A DNA stretch of 64,000 bases, taken from NCBI GenBank assembly GCA_013141055.1, contig JABFRS010000001.1, positions 124,001-188,000 on the forward strand. Reading direction: 5' to 3'. The notes below the pieces were generated by a model. It did not search any database and was not told the origin of the DNA. It saw only the letters and a program-made list of their open reading frames with translations. This document shows positions 8,802-17,404 of the stretch, piece after piece. Origin of the DNA: Cyclobacteriaceae bacterium (lineage in GTDB: Bacteria > Bacteroidota > Bacteroidia > Cytophagales > Cyclobacteriaceae). The translations under genes were made by a program, and so were the position numbers. The stretch's first letter is position 1; every line of letters starts with the position of its first letter.

Positions 8802-11800
8802 TTACTGAAACTCCTCCACTTGTGCCGACAGTGAAATGTTTGGCGTATAGGTTCTTTCAGCAGGCGGAAGATTGACCTGACGATGAACCAGCGATAGTTT
8901 TTCCATCGCCGTCACCTCCAGCGCAGGAACCCCAAAGTCCTCCACTACTTTTCCTTTCAGCAAATAGAATCCCCGGCCCCTGAAAGGATATTGCCGGGCA
9001 ACGTCGGGAAAGTTTACCGTATCAAACACGATCCCATCGCGGTCATAGAATGTTCCAAAGTACATGACTTGCTTGTGTTTGGTCTGTGTGTACTTGGCCG
9101 TGACATAATAGCCGATCATCGTCACCTGCTTCTTCAGATTATTCATCATGTCCTTTGACAAAATATCTTCCTTTTCATTTGACCCGAGCAACTGAAACGG
9201 GTCACACAACGGAAAGCCCAGCAGCTCGATCTCATCGAACGCGTCCTGCACATCGTCACGATGAAGCTTTGGCAACACCTGCTCGGTGAACTGGTAGTCA
9301 AAGAGATCCTGCGTGTGACTTTTCTTTACTTTCATTTCACTGAAATAAAATATAGCCTGCCACATCAACTCCTGCTTGGTCTTTCCTGTGAACCGGAAAC
9401 CTCCGATCCGGATCAGGATACGAAGTTGTTCAAGTCCAATATCAACACGCTTTAAGAAGTTGATCATTCCGGTGAACGCACCGCTTCGTCTGCGTTCGGT
9501 TAGAATAGCATCCACTGATTTATTTTCAAGACTCTTCAGATGATCTAGGCCAATGTGAACCACATCGCCTTTGATGTTGGTCAACAGATCACTGTTGTTA
9601 ATGCACGGTGCCTGTATCTTCCCTCCGCTCATGCGAAGCTCATGAAAATAGAATTCATGGGTGTAAAATCCACCGAAGTTATTGATGACCGCCACCATGA
9701 ATTCCAATGGAAAATGTGCCTTCAGGTAAAGGCTCTGATAGCTCTCCACCGCGAAGCTTGCGGAGTGTCCTTTGGCAAACGAGTAACCACCAAAGCTCTG
9801 TATCTCAAACCACACACGCTCCGCGACATGCCTTGGATATCCGAAGTCATGACAGTTCTGATAAAATTTCCGTTCGATCATTTCAAACGCTTTCCGGGAG
9901 CGATACTTTCCTGACATAGCGCGTCGTAACACATCAGCTTCCGTCAATGTCAGACCTGCGAAATGATGAGCTACCCTGATCACATCTTCCTGGTACACCA
10001 TCACGCCGTATGTCTCTTTCATCAGCTCATCCATCCTGGGATGAATCGATTCATACGTTCCGCCGTTTCGTGAGATATGAAAGCGCTCGATATAAGCTTT
10101 CATCATTCCCGAGCTGGACACACCTGGCCGTATGATCGAGCTTGCTGCTACGAGCGTTAAATAGTCTTCACATTTTAGCTTACCGAGCAGGCTTCTCATC
10201 GCCGGTGACTCGACATAAAAGCATCCCATGCAACGACTGCTCTTCAAAAGCTCCTTGACCTTCTCATCCTTCTTGAACGATGGGAAGTCATGTACATCAA
10301 TGATCTTATTCTGATTAAGCCGCACCAATCGCGCCGTTTCTTTAATATGTCCCAAACCACGCTGACTCAGGATATCGAACTTGTAAATCCCGATATCTTC
10401 CGCGGAGTGCATTTCAAAATTGGATACCGGATAGTTCTTGGGCGGAAGAAAAGTAGCCGTATAGGCATAGATCGGTTTCTCCGTGATGAGCACACCGCAC
10501 GCATGGATCGTCATGCTGGCTGGCATTTCATACATGCGTTCAGCATACTTGAAGATCAGTGTTGTAATATGATCGCGACCTTTTACACACTCAGGATGAT
10601 CCGACAATTCGTCGAGCTCTTCCTTTGGCAGTCCGAATACTTTTCCAAGCTCACGCAAAGTATTGCGACCCTGATAGGTCACGTGCGCTCCGAGCAAACA
10701 TGTATGCTCCTGCCCATATTTGTTGAACAGATAATCGAAGATGAAGTCCCGCTGATCCCAGGAGAAATCAATATCAAAATCCGGTGGTGTGGTTCGCTCC
10801 GCATTCAGGAAACGCTCAAAGTACAGGTCAAGCTCGATGGGATCGACGTTCGTGATCCCAAGACAATAGGCCACCATGCTGTTCGCTCCGCTCCCACGCC
10901 CGATCGTATCATATCCTTTTTCCTTGGTGAACTTGATAAGATCGTAAGCGATCAGGAAATATGTTCCGAAATCTTTCAATTGTATAATGCTGAGCTCACG
11001 CTCAAACCGTTCACGCAACACCGGATCGGACGAATCATAGATCCTGTAAAATCCTTCCCATGCATTTGTCACCAGAATCTCCCAATCGGATTCAGGGCCT
11101 CCCGTGAGACTTTTCAGATTCTTATCAACGCCAAGCTCGAAAGCAATCGAGCATGCATTTAGAATCATGTTTGCATTCTGAACCAGCTCCGGAAATTGCC
11201 GGTACTTCTTTTCAAGCTCTCCCGAGCTCACCATGATCTCGTCATCAGGAGCATGCTGCGTCGATTGAAGCTTGGAGAGCAATATGTTTAAATCGATGCA
11301 GCGAAGAAGCCGATGCAGGTTCCACTCCTGCTTGCTTGCGAAGGTCACCGGCTGCAGTGCAACAAATCGTTCTTTATAACCTTGATAGTCGGGACGCAGC
11401 ATATACTTGGATACCTGTGATGTCCGCACGCCGATGAATTCATTCCTGCGCAACACGTTTGGCTCGATCTTTCCGAAAGGATACACGATGAATGTTTCCT
11501 CAATCACCGGTGCGCGGGAAGGGATGGTCATTGAATCATTGTTCAATCGCGACAGGTAGCGATTGATATTCTCAAAGCCTGTGTTGTTCTTTGCGATGGC
11601 GATGAATTGAAGCGCATGATTTTCCCGGAACTCAATTCCCAAAGCGATGGATAATTCAAACTCGCTCTTTCGCTCATCAATGATTCGCAGCAGCTCAATG
11701 TAGGAAGCCGTGTTATTGATCTCGGTGATGATGACTTTATGAACATTGTTTCGCTTGCACTCATCAAAAAATTTGTCTGCCGACAACGTCCCGTACTTGA

Positions 11801-11831
11801 AGCTGTACCAGGTATGGCAATTCAGAAACAT
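8802..11831 (-). CDS. dnaE: DNA polymerase III alpha subunit, short DnaE type
   Basis: 1009 residues, starting MFLNCHTWYSF as usual for Bacteroidota short DnaE proteins with an N-terminal PHP domain. Polymerase motifs are intact: GRGSGANS, PDFDIDF near 346-352 carrying two catalytic Asp, and YKFDIL near 484 carrying the third. A C-terminal OB-like region follows (KGKVVEDFGVPALEVTAMEKL). The main replicative DnaE is usually about 1150 residues or longer, so this resembles the accessory, ImuC/DnaE2-like polymerases that work in damage-induced mutagenesis. It is divergent from an XRE regulator with two palindromic operators between them and is followed by small ORFs and yedK. The Y-family partner (ImuB/DinB) is not in the window. 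Confidence 0.9.
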   Translation of the reverse strand: MFLNCHTWYSFKYGTLSADKFFDECKRNNVHKVIITEINNTASYIELLRIIDERKSEFELSIALGIEFRENHALQFIAIAKNNTGFENINRYLSRLNNDSMTIPSRAPVIEETFIVYPFGKIEPNVLRRNEFIGVRTSQVSKYMLRPDYQGYKERFVALQPVTFASKQEWNLHRLLRCIDLNILLSKLQSTQHAPDDEIMVSSGELEKKYRQFPELVQNANMILNACSIAFELGVDKNLKSLTGGPESDWEILVTNAWEGFYRIYDSSDPVLRERFERELSIIQLKDFGTYFLIAYDLIKFTKEKGYDTIGRGSGANSMVAYCLGITNVDPIELDLYFERFLNAERTTPPDFDIDFSWDQRDFIFDYLFNKYGQEHTCLLGAHVTYQGRNTLRELGKVFGLPKEELDELSDHPECVKGRDHITTLIFKYAERMYEMPASMTIHACGVLITEKPIYAYTATFLPPKNYPVSNFEMHSAEDIGIYKFDILSQRGLGHIKETARLVRLNQNKIIDVHDFPSFKKDEKVKELLKSSRCMGCFYVESPAMRSLLGKLKCEDYLTLVAASSIIRPGVSSSGMMKAYIERFHISRNGGTYESIHPRMDELMKETYGVMVYQEDVIRVAHHFAGLTLTEADVLRRAMSGKYRSRKAFEMIERKFYQNCHDFGYPRHVAERVWFEIQSFGGYSFAKGHSASFAVESYQSLYLKAHFPLEFMVAVINNFGGFYTHEFYFHELRMSGGKIQAPCINNSDLLTNIKGDVVHIGLDHLKSLENKSVDAILTERRRSGAFTGMINFLKRVDIGLEQLRILIRIGGFRFTGKTKQELMWQAIFYFSEMKVKKSHTQDLFDYQFTEQVLPKLHRDDVQDAFDEIELLGFPLCDPFQLLGSNEKEDILSKDMMNNLKKQVTMIGYYVTAKYTQTKHKQVMYFGTFYDRDGIVFDTVNFPDVARQYPFRGRGFYLLKGKVVEDFGVPALEVTAMEKLSLVHRQVNLPPAERTYTPNISLSAQVEEFQ

Positions 11832-11884
11832 CGGTCGTTTTGCATAAGGAGAACAACCCCTCTCTCACACATTACAAAGCAAAT

Positions 11885-11932
11885 ACTAATTATTTTAGTT
11901 TTATATCGTGTAAAACTAATTATATTAGTTTT
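11885..11932. promoter_or_regulatory. Paired palindromic operators between dnaE and XRE gene
   Basis: Site 1 is ACTAATTATTTTAGT (11885-11899). Site 2 is a palindrome with arms AAAACTAAT and ATTAGTTTT around TAT (11912-11932). The shared 15-bp core differs at one base, and the centres are 30 bp apart, close to three helical turns, so two dimers would bind one face. Site 2 ends 14 bp before the XRE start and both sites lie 54-100 bp upstream of dnaE. I infer that the XRE protein represses both itself and dnaE. Confidence 0.75.
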
Positions 11933-11946
11933 TTGGTATTGTATTT

Positions 11947-12174
11947 ATGGAGATAATTCACAAGAACATTCATTTTTTACGTGAAAAAAGGGGTTGGACG
12001 CAAACCCAGCTTGCAGAAAAGATAGGTGTGAGCAAATCTATGATCGGAGCCTATGAAGAATTCCGGAGCGTCCCGCTCCTGGTTGTAACGAAAAAATTAG
12101 CCCTTGTCTTTGATGTATCGCTTGATGAGTTTGTCAGGGACGATTTGTCAAAAAAAACACTTACGATAAAATAA
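11947..12174 (+). CDS. XRE-family HTH transcriptional regulator
   Basis: 75 residues made almost wholly of a lambda-Cro/C1-type helix-turn-helix: LREKRGWTQTQLAEKIGVSKSMIGAYE (about 10-36), then a third helix region ending DVSLDEFVRDDL. There is no ligand or peptidase domain, so how it would sense DNA damage is not visible. It is divergent from dnaE over a 115-bp region holding two matching palindromes, so autoregulation and control of the dnaE-yedK transcript are likely. Bacteroidota mutagenesis cassettes often carry such a regulator. Confidence 0.88.
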   Translation: MEIIHKNIHFLREKRGWTQTQLAEKIGVSKSMIGAYEEFRSVPLLVVTKKLALVFDVSLDEFVRDDLSKKTLTIK

Positions 12175-12245
12175 GTGATACGATAGCTCCCCTCTTACTA
12201 CGCATCAGGTTCGAGGTTAACAATGGAAATGTTTACTTTAATAAA

Positions 12246-13142
12246 ATGTTTCTAAATCTAGGTCATATTGGCAAGGAAGGAAAACAAGGCAAGATCACTT
12301 TCCCATTTTCCCGTAATCCACATTATCGCGACCCAGAGATAATTCCTACTGAAAAGCAAAAAGGTGAACTCGCTGTAGGATTATACTTTGTCCAGACAGT
12401 TCTGCCATACAAAAACATTACGGGCGTTCGAATCAGTGGCGATGATTCAGACAAAGGACCTGACCTAATCTTTTTCCAGGATCAACTTGAAATTCCAGTT
12501 CAAATAACTCGCTTGACCTTCAATAATTTTCCTGAACGAAAAAAATTAGTTCGAGCAAAAAGCAAACAGTTCGCAGAACTGATTTATCAGAAAATTCCGA
12601 TGAAATTCCGAGTACTCATCACGTTAATGCCCCAAGAACTATACAAAATCCCACTTAGTAATCTTAAAAGGAAAGGTAGAGAAATTGTTGAGTCTCATCT
12701 GTTATCCCGTACAATAACGTTCCTTGAAAAAAGTATTCCGGAACTTATGCAAGACGATAAAAAATACTTGCAGGATTGGATTGACGACAAAGAACTTAAG
12801 AAATATTTTAGCTCAATTGATATTCAAAGAATTCCAGAAGGATTCTTTCCTCATGTTGCCGGATTTGAAAACATTTTCATTGATTATCATTTTCATAATT
12901 CTGGATACAGTCAATTAGATCTTCAAAACACTGTTAATAAAATTTTTGAAACCAAAAATCATGGTAGTTCGGAAGTTCTTATAATTTGGGCTAACGATTA
13001 CGAAATATTTGATCACGCCGTATTAGTTAATTCCCTTTCTGTCCGCTTTGCCGAGTCCTCTTTTAACGAAGTATATTTCATGACCTTCCATGAGCACATT
13101 CAATTTTGGATAATTAAAAGACGACCGTCAAGACCTAGGTAA
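12246..13142 (+). CDS. Hypothetical protein, possible restriction-like fold
   Basis: 298 residues, AT-rich, soluble, no signal peptide. No family recognised. Residues 66-88 show GPDLIFFQDQLEIPVQITR, with D73, E82 and Q86 in a strand-turn-strand context reminiscent of PD-(D/E)XK folds, but the catalytic lysine is not evident, so this is weak. The C-terminal third alternates strands and helices (EVLIIWANDYEIFDHAVLV). It starts 71 bp after the XRE gene and ends 140 bp before structured element A. It reads as a single cargo gene inserted between the dnaE cassette and the conjugation backbone. Confidence 0.6.
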   Translation: MFLNLGHIGKEGKQGKITFPFSRNPHYRDPEIIPTEKQKGELAVGLYFVQTVLPYKNITGVRISGDDSDKGPDLIFFQDQLEIPVQITRLTFNNFPERKKLVRAKSKQFAELIYQKIPMKFRVLITLMPQELYKIPLSNLKRKGREIVESHLLSRTITFLEKSIPELMQDDKKYLQDWIDDKELKKYFSSIDIQRIPEGFFPHVAGFENIFIDYHFHNSGYSQLDLQNTVNKIFETKNHGSSEVLIIWANDYEIFDHAVLVNSLSVRFAESSFNEVYFMTFHEHIQFWIIKRRPSRPR

Positions 13143-13281
13143 CCTGAATTTTAGAAGTTCTGCTAGCAGTCCTTCCTGACGAACCGATGAGTGTCAATTC
13201 CTAGGCGATCCATTTGTTTTGTCGGTGCAAACAGTAATGCAATTTAGCCCGTCGCCCGCAATGCCTTCCCTCTTTCGCTAC

Positions 13282-13348
13282 CGTCAAGGAACTACGGCAT
13301 AAACGCACCTTCCTTCCCTCCTTCCATTTATTCCGTTCCTCCTTGACG
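13282..13348 (+). ncRNA. Structured repeat element, copy A
   Basis: Outer stem CGTCAAGGA (13282-13290) pairs perfectly with TCCTTGACG (13340-13348). Inside come a 4x4 internal loop (ACTA/TTCC), then conserved CGGCATAAAC (13295-13304) pairing with TTATTCCG (13328-13335) across one C-T mismatch. The apical part is a pyrimidine-rich CCTTCC run without its own hairpin. Copies B and C keep the core but have unrelated outer stems, so base pairing rather than sequence is conserved. It lies 60 bp upstream of the gene at 13408. Whether it acts as RNA or DNA is unknown. Confidence 0.6.
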
Positions 13349-13393
13349 ATGAACCCGCCGCCGGGCGGAACACTGCTTTACTCTTCGCGCAGC

Positions 13394-13416
13394 ATGAGAC
13401 AAAACAAATGTCTCAT
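13394..13416 (+). promoter_or_regulatory. Inverted repeat over the start codon of the 13408 gene
   Basis: ATGAGACA (13394-13401) and TGTCTCAT (13409-13416) form a perfect 8-bp inverted repeat with a 7-nt loop. The right arm covers the ATG at 13408. It could hide the start in mRNA or bind a dimeric regulator. Confidence 0.4.
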
Positions 13417-13842
13417 CCTATGAACCTTTCGATCAGAACACACCGCGTTGGAAAAATGTATTACACGCCTCACTTCTTTATCCTTTGCAAAGGTGAAAAC
13501 GCCGGAAAGCCCATGACTACACCTTGCCCCAACTGCTTTGTTGCTGAATTTGAAAACGAAGTGGAAAAGGATCACGCGTACTGGGTATGCTTTGGTCTCT
13601 GGCAGGGAAAGATCTTCCACCGCTCGCTCGTTGGCTCTGTGATCCCTTTCCTGCGTGTGAAAGAAACAAAGGACATTCTTATCAATGCCATTGCCCGGCA
13701 TGATTGCCAATCTCCTGAATTCAGACGCACCATCTTTAAGCTCAGGCAGATCAATGCCCTCGAAGAAAATATCTTACGCCAGGCTTCCTTATTGAAGCAG
13801 GCCAAGATTTCGATCGGCCGTCTCTTGTATAAGACCAATTGA
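13408..13842 (+). CDS. DUF6943-like conjugative-element protein
   Basis: 144 residues. The sequence IRTHRVGKMYYTPHFFILCKG, the CPNCF pair near residue 46 and WVCFGLWQGKIFHRSLVGSVIPF resemble a small Bacteroidota family (I believe DUF6943) common next to conjugation genes; function unknown. The family name is from memory. A CxxC pair is kept. An in-frame ATG at 13420 is an alternative start. It runs convergent to the tra operon and is preceded by structured element A and a start-codon inverted repeat. Confidence 0.7.
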   Translation: MSHPMNLSIRTHRVGKMYYTPHFFILCKGENAGKPMTTPCPNCFVAEFENEVEKDHAYWVCFGLWQGKIFHRSLVGSVIPFLRVKETKDILINAIARHDCQSPEFRRTIFKLRQINALEENILRQASLLKQAKISIGRLLYKTN

Positions 13843-13852
13843 AACGACTCCA

Positions 13853-13882
13853 TAAAAAAGGCTTACCCAATTGGATAAGCCT
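13853..13882 (-). terminator. Intrinsic terminator of the tra operon
   Basis: On the minus strand AGGCTTA and TAAGCCT pair around a 10-nt loop and are followed by six T (complement of 13854-13859). It lies directly after the last minus-strand gene of the operon (stop at 13903) and between convergent genes, so it may also stop the plus-strand transcript. Confidence 0.75.
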
Positions 13883-13902
13883 GTTATGGTTCGATGAGCT
13901 AA

Positions 13903-14715
13903 TTACGCCCGAACGCGTTTCCGTGAAGAGCTCTTCTGCGTGGCCCCTTCCTCCTCTTCACCGGACTTTGCTTTCACCTCCTTCTTTTCTTTCTTCTCTT
14001 CCCCTTGTGACGGCCTGCCGTTTTCCGGCTGCTCTTTCTTTTCGTTTCCCTGGTAGACTTTCTTCATATTGGCATCGTAGAGATACAATGACTTGAACTG
14101 CGGATTGGCAGCGACATGCATCTTATCTTCCTTGCCGTCTTTCACAAACGTCACCGACTGAAGATTTCCTTTTTCAAGTGAGGTCAACAGGCGGGCGCGG
14201 GTGTCATTACTGTCAAGCTCCTTGATCGGGTAACGGTTAACGACTGCCTCCAGGTTAAATCCATAACCTTCCGAGAAGCGCTTCATTTCAAAACGTCCCT
14301 GCTCGTCCTTCTTGGAGAAATCAAGCTGAAGCCATGCATTGTACGGCTGCTCATCCTTGTTCTTCATGTCCTTGTTCACCGCGCGACCGCTGAGAAGATT
14401 GAAGGCCTCCTTGGCCGTGATCGTGAAATCTTTGTTGATGTAAAACGTCTGTGCTTTTTCCTTCGTCGTATCTTCATTTTTCAGCTCGGCCTGGTAGCGA
14501 TTGAAAAAATACATGTCCGTCGTATCAGACTTGCGGAAGTCAAGCTTGTAATCAACCTTCTCGGTTACATCACCGCTCTTGTATTCCATCTGCGTGGAGA
14601 GCTGGAAATCCTTTGGCTGGTTCTTGATCTGCGCCACGAGCGCATCATTGAGCTTGTCGCCAAACCCCGTGTACAGCAGACTGTCCTTGAGGTACTTTAC
14701 ATTTTCTTCGTTCAT
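13903..14715 (-). CDS. Conjugative-element hypothetical protein (DUF3945-like)
   Basis: 270 residues, soluble. The body is polar; the segment LLTSLEKGNLQSVTFVKDGKEDKMHVAANPQFKSLYLYD resembles DUF3945/DUF4099 repeats of Bacteroidota mobile elements. From about residue 222 it turns into a highly charged, low-complexity tail rich in K, E, G and S that ends SSSRKRVRA, likely disordered. It is the last gene of the tra operon, 42 bp after traN. A cytoplasmic accessory role in transfer is likely but not shown. Confidence 0.6.
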   Translation of the reverse strand: MNEENVKYLKDSLLYTGFGDKLNDALVAQIKNQPKDFQLSTQMEYKSGDVTEKVDYKLDFRKSDTTDMYFFNRYQAELKNEDTTKEKAQTFYINKDFTITAKEAFNLLSGRAVNKDMKNKDEQPYNAWLQLDFSKKDEQGRFEMKRFSEGYGFNLEAVVNRYPIKELDSNDTRARLLTSLEKGNLQSVTFVKDGKEDKMHVAANPQFKSLYLYDANMKKVYQGNEKKEQPENGRPSQGEEKKEKKEVKAKSGEEEEGATQKSSSRKRVRA

Positions 14716-14757
14716 AAAAAATGGGTTAAAGTGTTTAATTAAAAAATGAAATAACGT

Positions 14758-15588
14758 TTACGGAAGAAGACGTGCGTTCACGATCTCCTTGTTTTTGATG
14801 CGCAGCTGAAAATGCCGGCCTCCTTTGCGTTCAAAGAGCTCTACCGCAAGGTGCTTCGATTCAGGGATCGTAAACTTCTCAAGGGCAAAGACCATCTCCG
14901 CTTCCGACCGTCCTTTGATCGTGCTCACCGCGCCCTCAACATACAACGGCCTTGACTCCACCTCTTGTGAAGCGGTCCGCTTAATCCTTGCGTTGTCCCG
15001 TATGTAGAACCGGAGAAAATCAATATCGTAGTTGATATTGGAATGATTGCCGATACGCATCCGGTAAAAGATCACATTCTCCTTAATGTATATCCCCAGC
15101 AATGAAAGGCTGATCTTGTACTTTGAGGTGTTTCTGAAATGAAGGATTCGCTTTGACCGGAGAATGCCTTGTGAATATTCGCCAAGGTCGGCTTCCGTCA
15201 TGTCAGTTGAAAAGATCATCCGTGACGGAGTGCGATCGCCTTCGCTTGCATTGGCAGACATGTCCACCACCAACCGGGAAGGTTCCTCGCAATAGTTAAT
15301 GATAAACTCATGCAGCACTCCATCGGCAGTAATGACGGTGAGATTGGTTTCCGGAAAATCCTTCCGCGCAGCCTTGAGCTGAAGCACGTTTCCAACTTCC
15401 CTTGTTTTCTGCGCCAGCACGTCGCGACTTCCTCGGTCCACACTTTTGATCACCGTGGGAAATACAATGGTGGATGTCTTGTTGAACGTAATATCGACCG
15501 GCGTCACTTTCTCCTGCACTTGTGCCGGAAGCGAGAAGGTGATACTGATGCCGATGAGGATAAATACCAGGTAATGAATGGTTTTCAT
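14758..15588 (-). CDS. traN: Conjugative transposon protein TraN
   Basis: 276 residues with an N-terminal signal segment (MKTIHYLVFILIGISITFSLPAQ). The pattern INFNKTSTIVFPTVIKSVDRGS-like start, then a beta-rich body with HEFIINYCEEP, is that of Bacteroidetes TraN (DUF4138), the functional counterpart of VirB9 in the outer-membrane part of the T4SS. It lies 15 bp downstream of traM, matching the CTnDOT order M-N. A TonB-box or lipobox was not seen. Confidence 0.88.
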   Translation of the reverse strand: MKTIHYLVFILIGISITFSLPAQVQEKVTPVDITFNKTSTIVFPTVIKSVDRGSRDVLAQKTREVGNVLQLKAARKDFPETNLTVITADGVLHEFIINYCEEPSRLVVDMSANASEGDRTPSRMIFSTDMTEADLGEYSQGILRSKRILHFRNTSKYKISLSLLGIYIKENVIFYRMRIGNHSNINYDIDFLRFYIRDNARIKRTASQEVESRPLYVEGAVSTIKGRSEAEMVFALEKFTIPESKHLAVELFERKGGRHFQLRIKNKEIVNARLLP

Positions 15589-15603
15589 ATGCAGATGTTT
15601 AAG

Positions 15604-16875
15604 TTATTTGCTCTTGTCATTAAGGTCTCTCAATAGCACACTGTACCCGGCTTTCACCGTCACCTTGATCAGCTTCACCTTTTTGCTGAACAGTCCCTTC
15701 GCTGCGTTCATGCCCGCACTCGCCGCCTGCGCCCCCACCGACTGATCCATCGTCATGAACTGCATGCCCTGCATCGCCTGGTCACCGGACTGCTTGGCTA
15801 CATCGCGTGTGATGGCACCGGGTACATAAATGCCTTCAATACCATCAAGATCATAGGCAGAAAGAGAAACGGGATAAAGTGATTCGCCGTGGCGGATGGA
15901 GCTCACTGAAATCGTCAGGCGCTCTCCGTTGATCGCGGCGGTACCATACACGAACTGATCTTTGGGGACGAGCGCGCCGTTGATGTACATATCTTTCACC
16001 AGCCGAAGCTTGACCGTTGAGCCGATCACGAGCTCCTGCGTATCGTGCACGACTGCCTCGATGGAACTGGAGAGTGATGCATCTTCCCGCTCACTGACAT
16101 TGTCTTCATCGCTCAGTCCAAAAAAAGAATTTTGATTTTGCTTTGTTAACCGTCCACGAAGAGAGTCACCATCCTCCTCTCCCATGAAACCGATGCTCTC
16201 GCTTTGAGGACGTGAATCAACAGAGAACAGTTTTCCTTTTGTCTTCAGGCTTTGCTCGCGTATGCGGTCGCGCATACGTTCAGGGTGCTGGACATCCAGT
16301 ATCTTGTCGAGCATGCCGTTGATCCGATTCATTTCAGGATCTTCACCGCGGTCCTTCTTCATCATCTCCATCATCCCGCCAAGCTTCTCCACGTCAGCAT
16401 TGAACGACGGATCAGGTTCTTTCCTCTTTCCTGTGACATCATCCAGTGCCGGAACCTTGAATTCATTTCCCGGCTTACGGTTCAGCTCACGGTAGAGCTC
16501 GTCCAGCTTGCCGTTCACCTTGATGATGTTAGGATCATTGCTGTTCACCGGCAACGTTGCATCAGATTCGGGCAGCGCTTCATCCTCCAGCATGGCCAGA
16601 TCAAAGTACGGATCGTTCTCCCGGAGCTCCCGCCGCTTCGCTGAATCACGCTTCGCCATCTCATATAGCATGAGCTTGCTTAATTCCTCATCGTTAAAAT
16701 GGGCGTCGGGGAGTTCGAGGTTCAACCCAGTCCTCGTATTTGACATGGCTTGTGCAGGGGTGCCTGTACCTCCGCCGAGCGCCCAAAAGATCGCCGCCAG
16801 GAATGGCGTTACCATCAGCGGCAGCACCATCGCGAATTTTCTGTTCTGCCGGAATTTCTGTGAATGTTGTTTCAT
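15604..16875 (-). CDS. traM: Conjugative transposon protein TraM
   Basis: 423 residues. One membrane segment near residues 14-36 (FAMVLPLMVTPFLAAIFWAL) precedes a long polar, periplasmic linker rich in D, E, R and M, and a C-terminal beta domain (GSTVKLRLVKDMYINGALVPKDQFVYGTA). This layout is that of Bacteroidetes TraM (VirB10-like), which spans the envelope. The near-terminal MNAAKGLFSKKVKLIKVTVKAGY is also typical. It starts 43 bp after the traL-position gene. Confidence 0.9.
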   Translation of the reverse strand: MKQHSQKFRQNRKFAMVLPLMVTPFLAAIFWALGGGTGTPAQAMSNTRTGLNLELPDAHFNDEELSKLMLYEMAKRDSAKRRELRENDPYFDLAMLEDEALPESDATLPVNSNDPNIIKVNGKLDELYRELNRKPGNEFKVPALDDVTGKRKEPDPSFNADVEKLGGMMEMMKKDRGEDPEMNRINGMLDKILDVQHPERMRDRIREQSLKTKGKLFSVDSRPQSESIGFMGEEDGDSLRGRLTKQNQNSFFGLSDEDNVSEREDASLSSSIEAVVHDTQELVIGSTVKLRLVKDMYINGALVPKDQFVYGTAAINGERLTISVSSIRHGESLYPVSLSAYDLDGIEGIYVPGAITRDVAKQSGDQAMQGMQFMTMDQSVGAQAASAGMNAAKGLFSKKVKLIKVTVKAGYSVLLRDLNDKSK

Positions 16876-16918
16876 GATTATATGGTTTGATTGTATCGTT
16901 CAATGGTATCATTCGCGT

Positions 16919-17401
16919 TTATCGTCTCGCTCCTTTGCCCCGGATCGGCAGAAAGTGAAGCACTTGCTCATATTGCTTCAGCTTCTCGCGCGAGATCGCT
17001 TTCCAGTCGGGAGATTTCTCGTACGCATTCTCAAACGGCGGCTCACGGTTCATGTAAATCGTTCCGGCGCTGTCAACGGCGAGATAGAAGGCTTCAAATT
17101 CTCCGTCGATCTCTCCTTTCATTTTTCCGAGCGGAGTAAGCTGTTCATTTGATCGGGTAAGGGGCATGGGCATTAGCATTGGTTGAGAAATAGTAGTATC
17201 GATATGTTGTCTATTATCCTGATCCGTGAACGCCCGGACAAGAATGATCAAGGAGATAAGGGCGATCGCTCCCCCACCACCGATCACGATCTGCTTGCGT
17301 CGACGAAGGCTTTGACGATTGAACCAGTCGTTTGCTTTTCCGATGATCCGCGTCAGTACCGCATCAATGGTTCGTTGTGTGTTGTCTTTTAAATCTTCCA
17401 T
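16919..17401 (-). CDS. traL: TraL-position membrane protein
   Basis: 160 residues with one membrane segment (IVIGGGGAIALISLIILV, about 38-55) and a periplasmic tail. It lies 3 bp after traK and before traM, the position of TraL in CTnDOT-type operons. Standard TraL is shorter (about 100 residues), so the name rests on position and topology more than on similarity. The C-terminal KSPDWKAISREKLKQYEQVL segment is likely helical. Confidence 0.6.
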   Translation of the reverse strand: MEDLKDNTQRTIDAVLTRIIGKANDWFNRQSLRRRKQIVIGGGGAIALISLIILVRAFTDQDNRQHIDTTISQPMLMPMPLTRSNEQLTPLGKMKGEIDGEFEAFYLAVDSAGTIYMNREPPFENAYEKSPDWKAISREKLKQYEQVLHFLPIRGKGARR

Positions 17402-17404
17402 ACG

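Noticed and set aside
10290..11162. 290-codon plus-strand frame opposite dnaE
   Set aside because: Antisense shadow of a strongly supported polymerase gene; its protein is low-quality (R, H and I rich, no domain).
13282..13348. Structured element A as an intrinsic terminator
   Set aside because: No T-run follows the stem, and the conserved core is unneeded for termination.
16508..17152. 214-codon plus-strand frame across traM/traL
   Set aside because: Ser/Arg-rich shadow frame crossing two tra genes.
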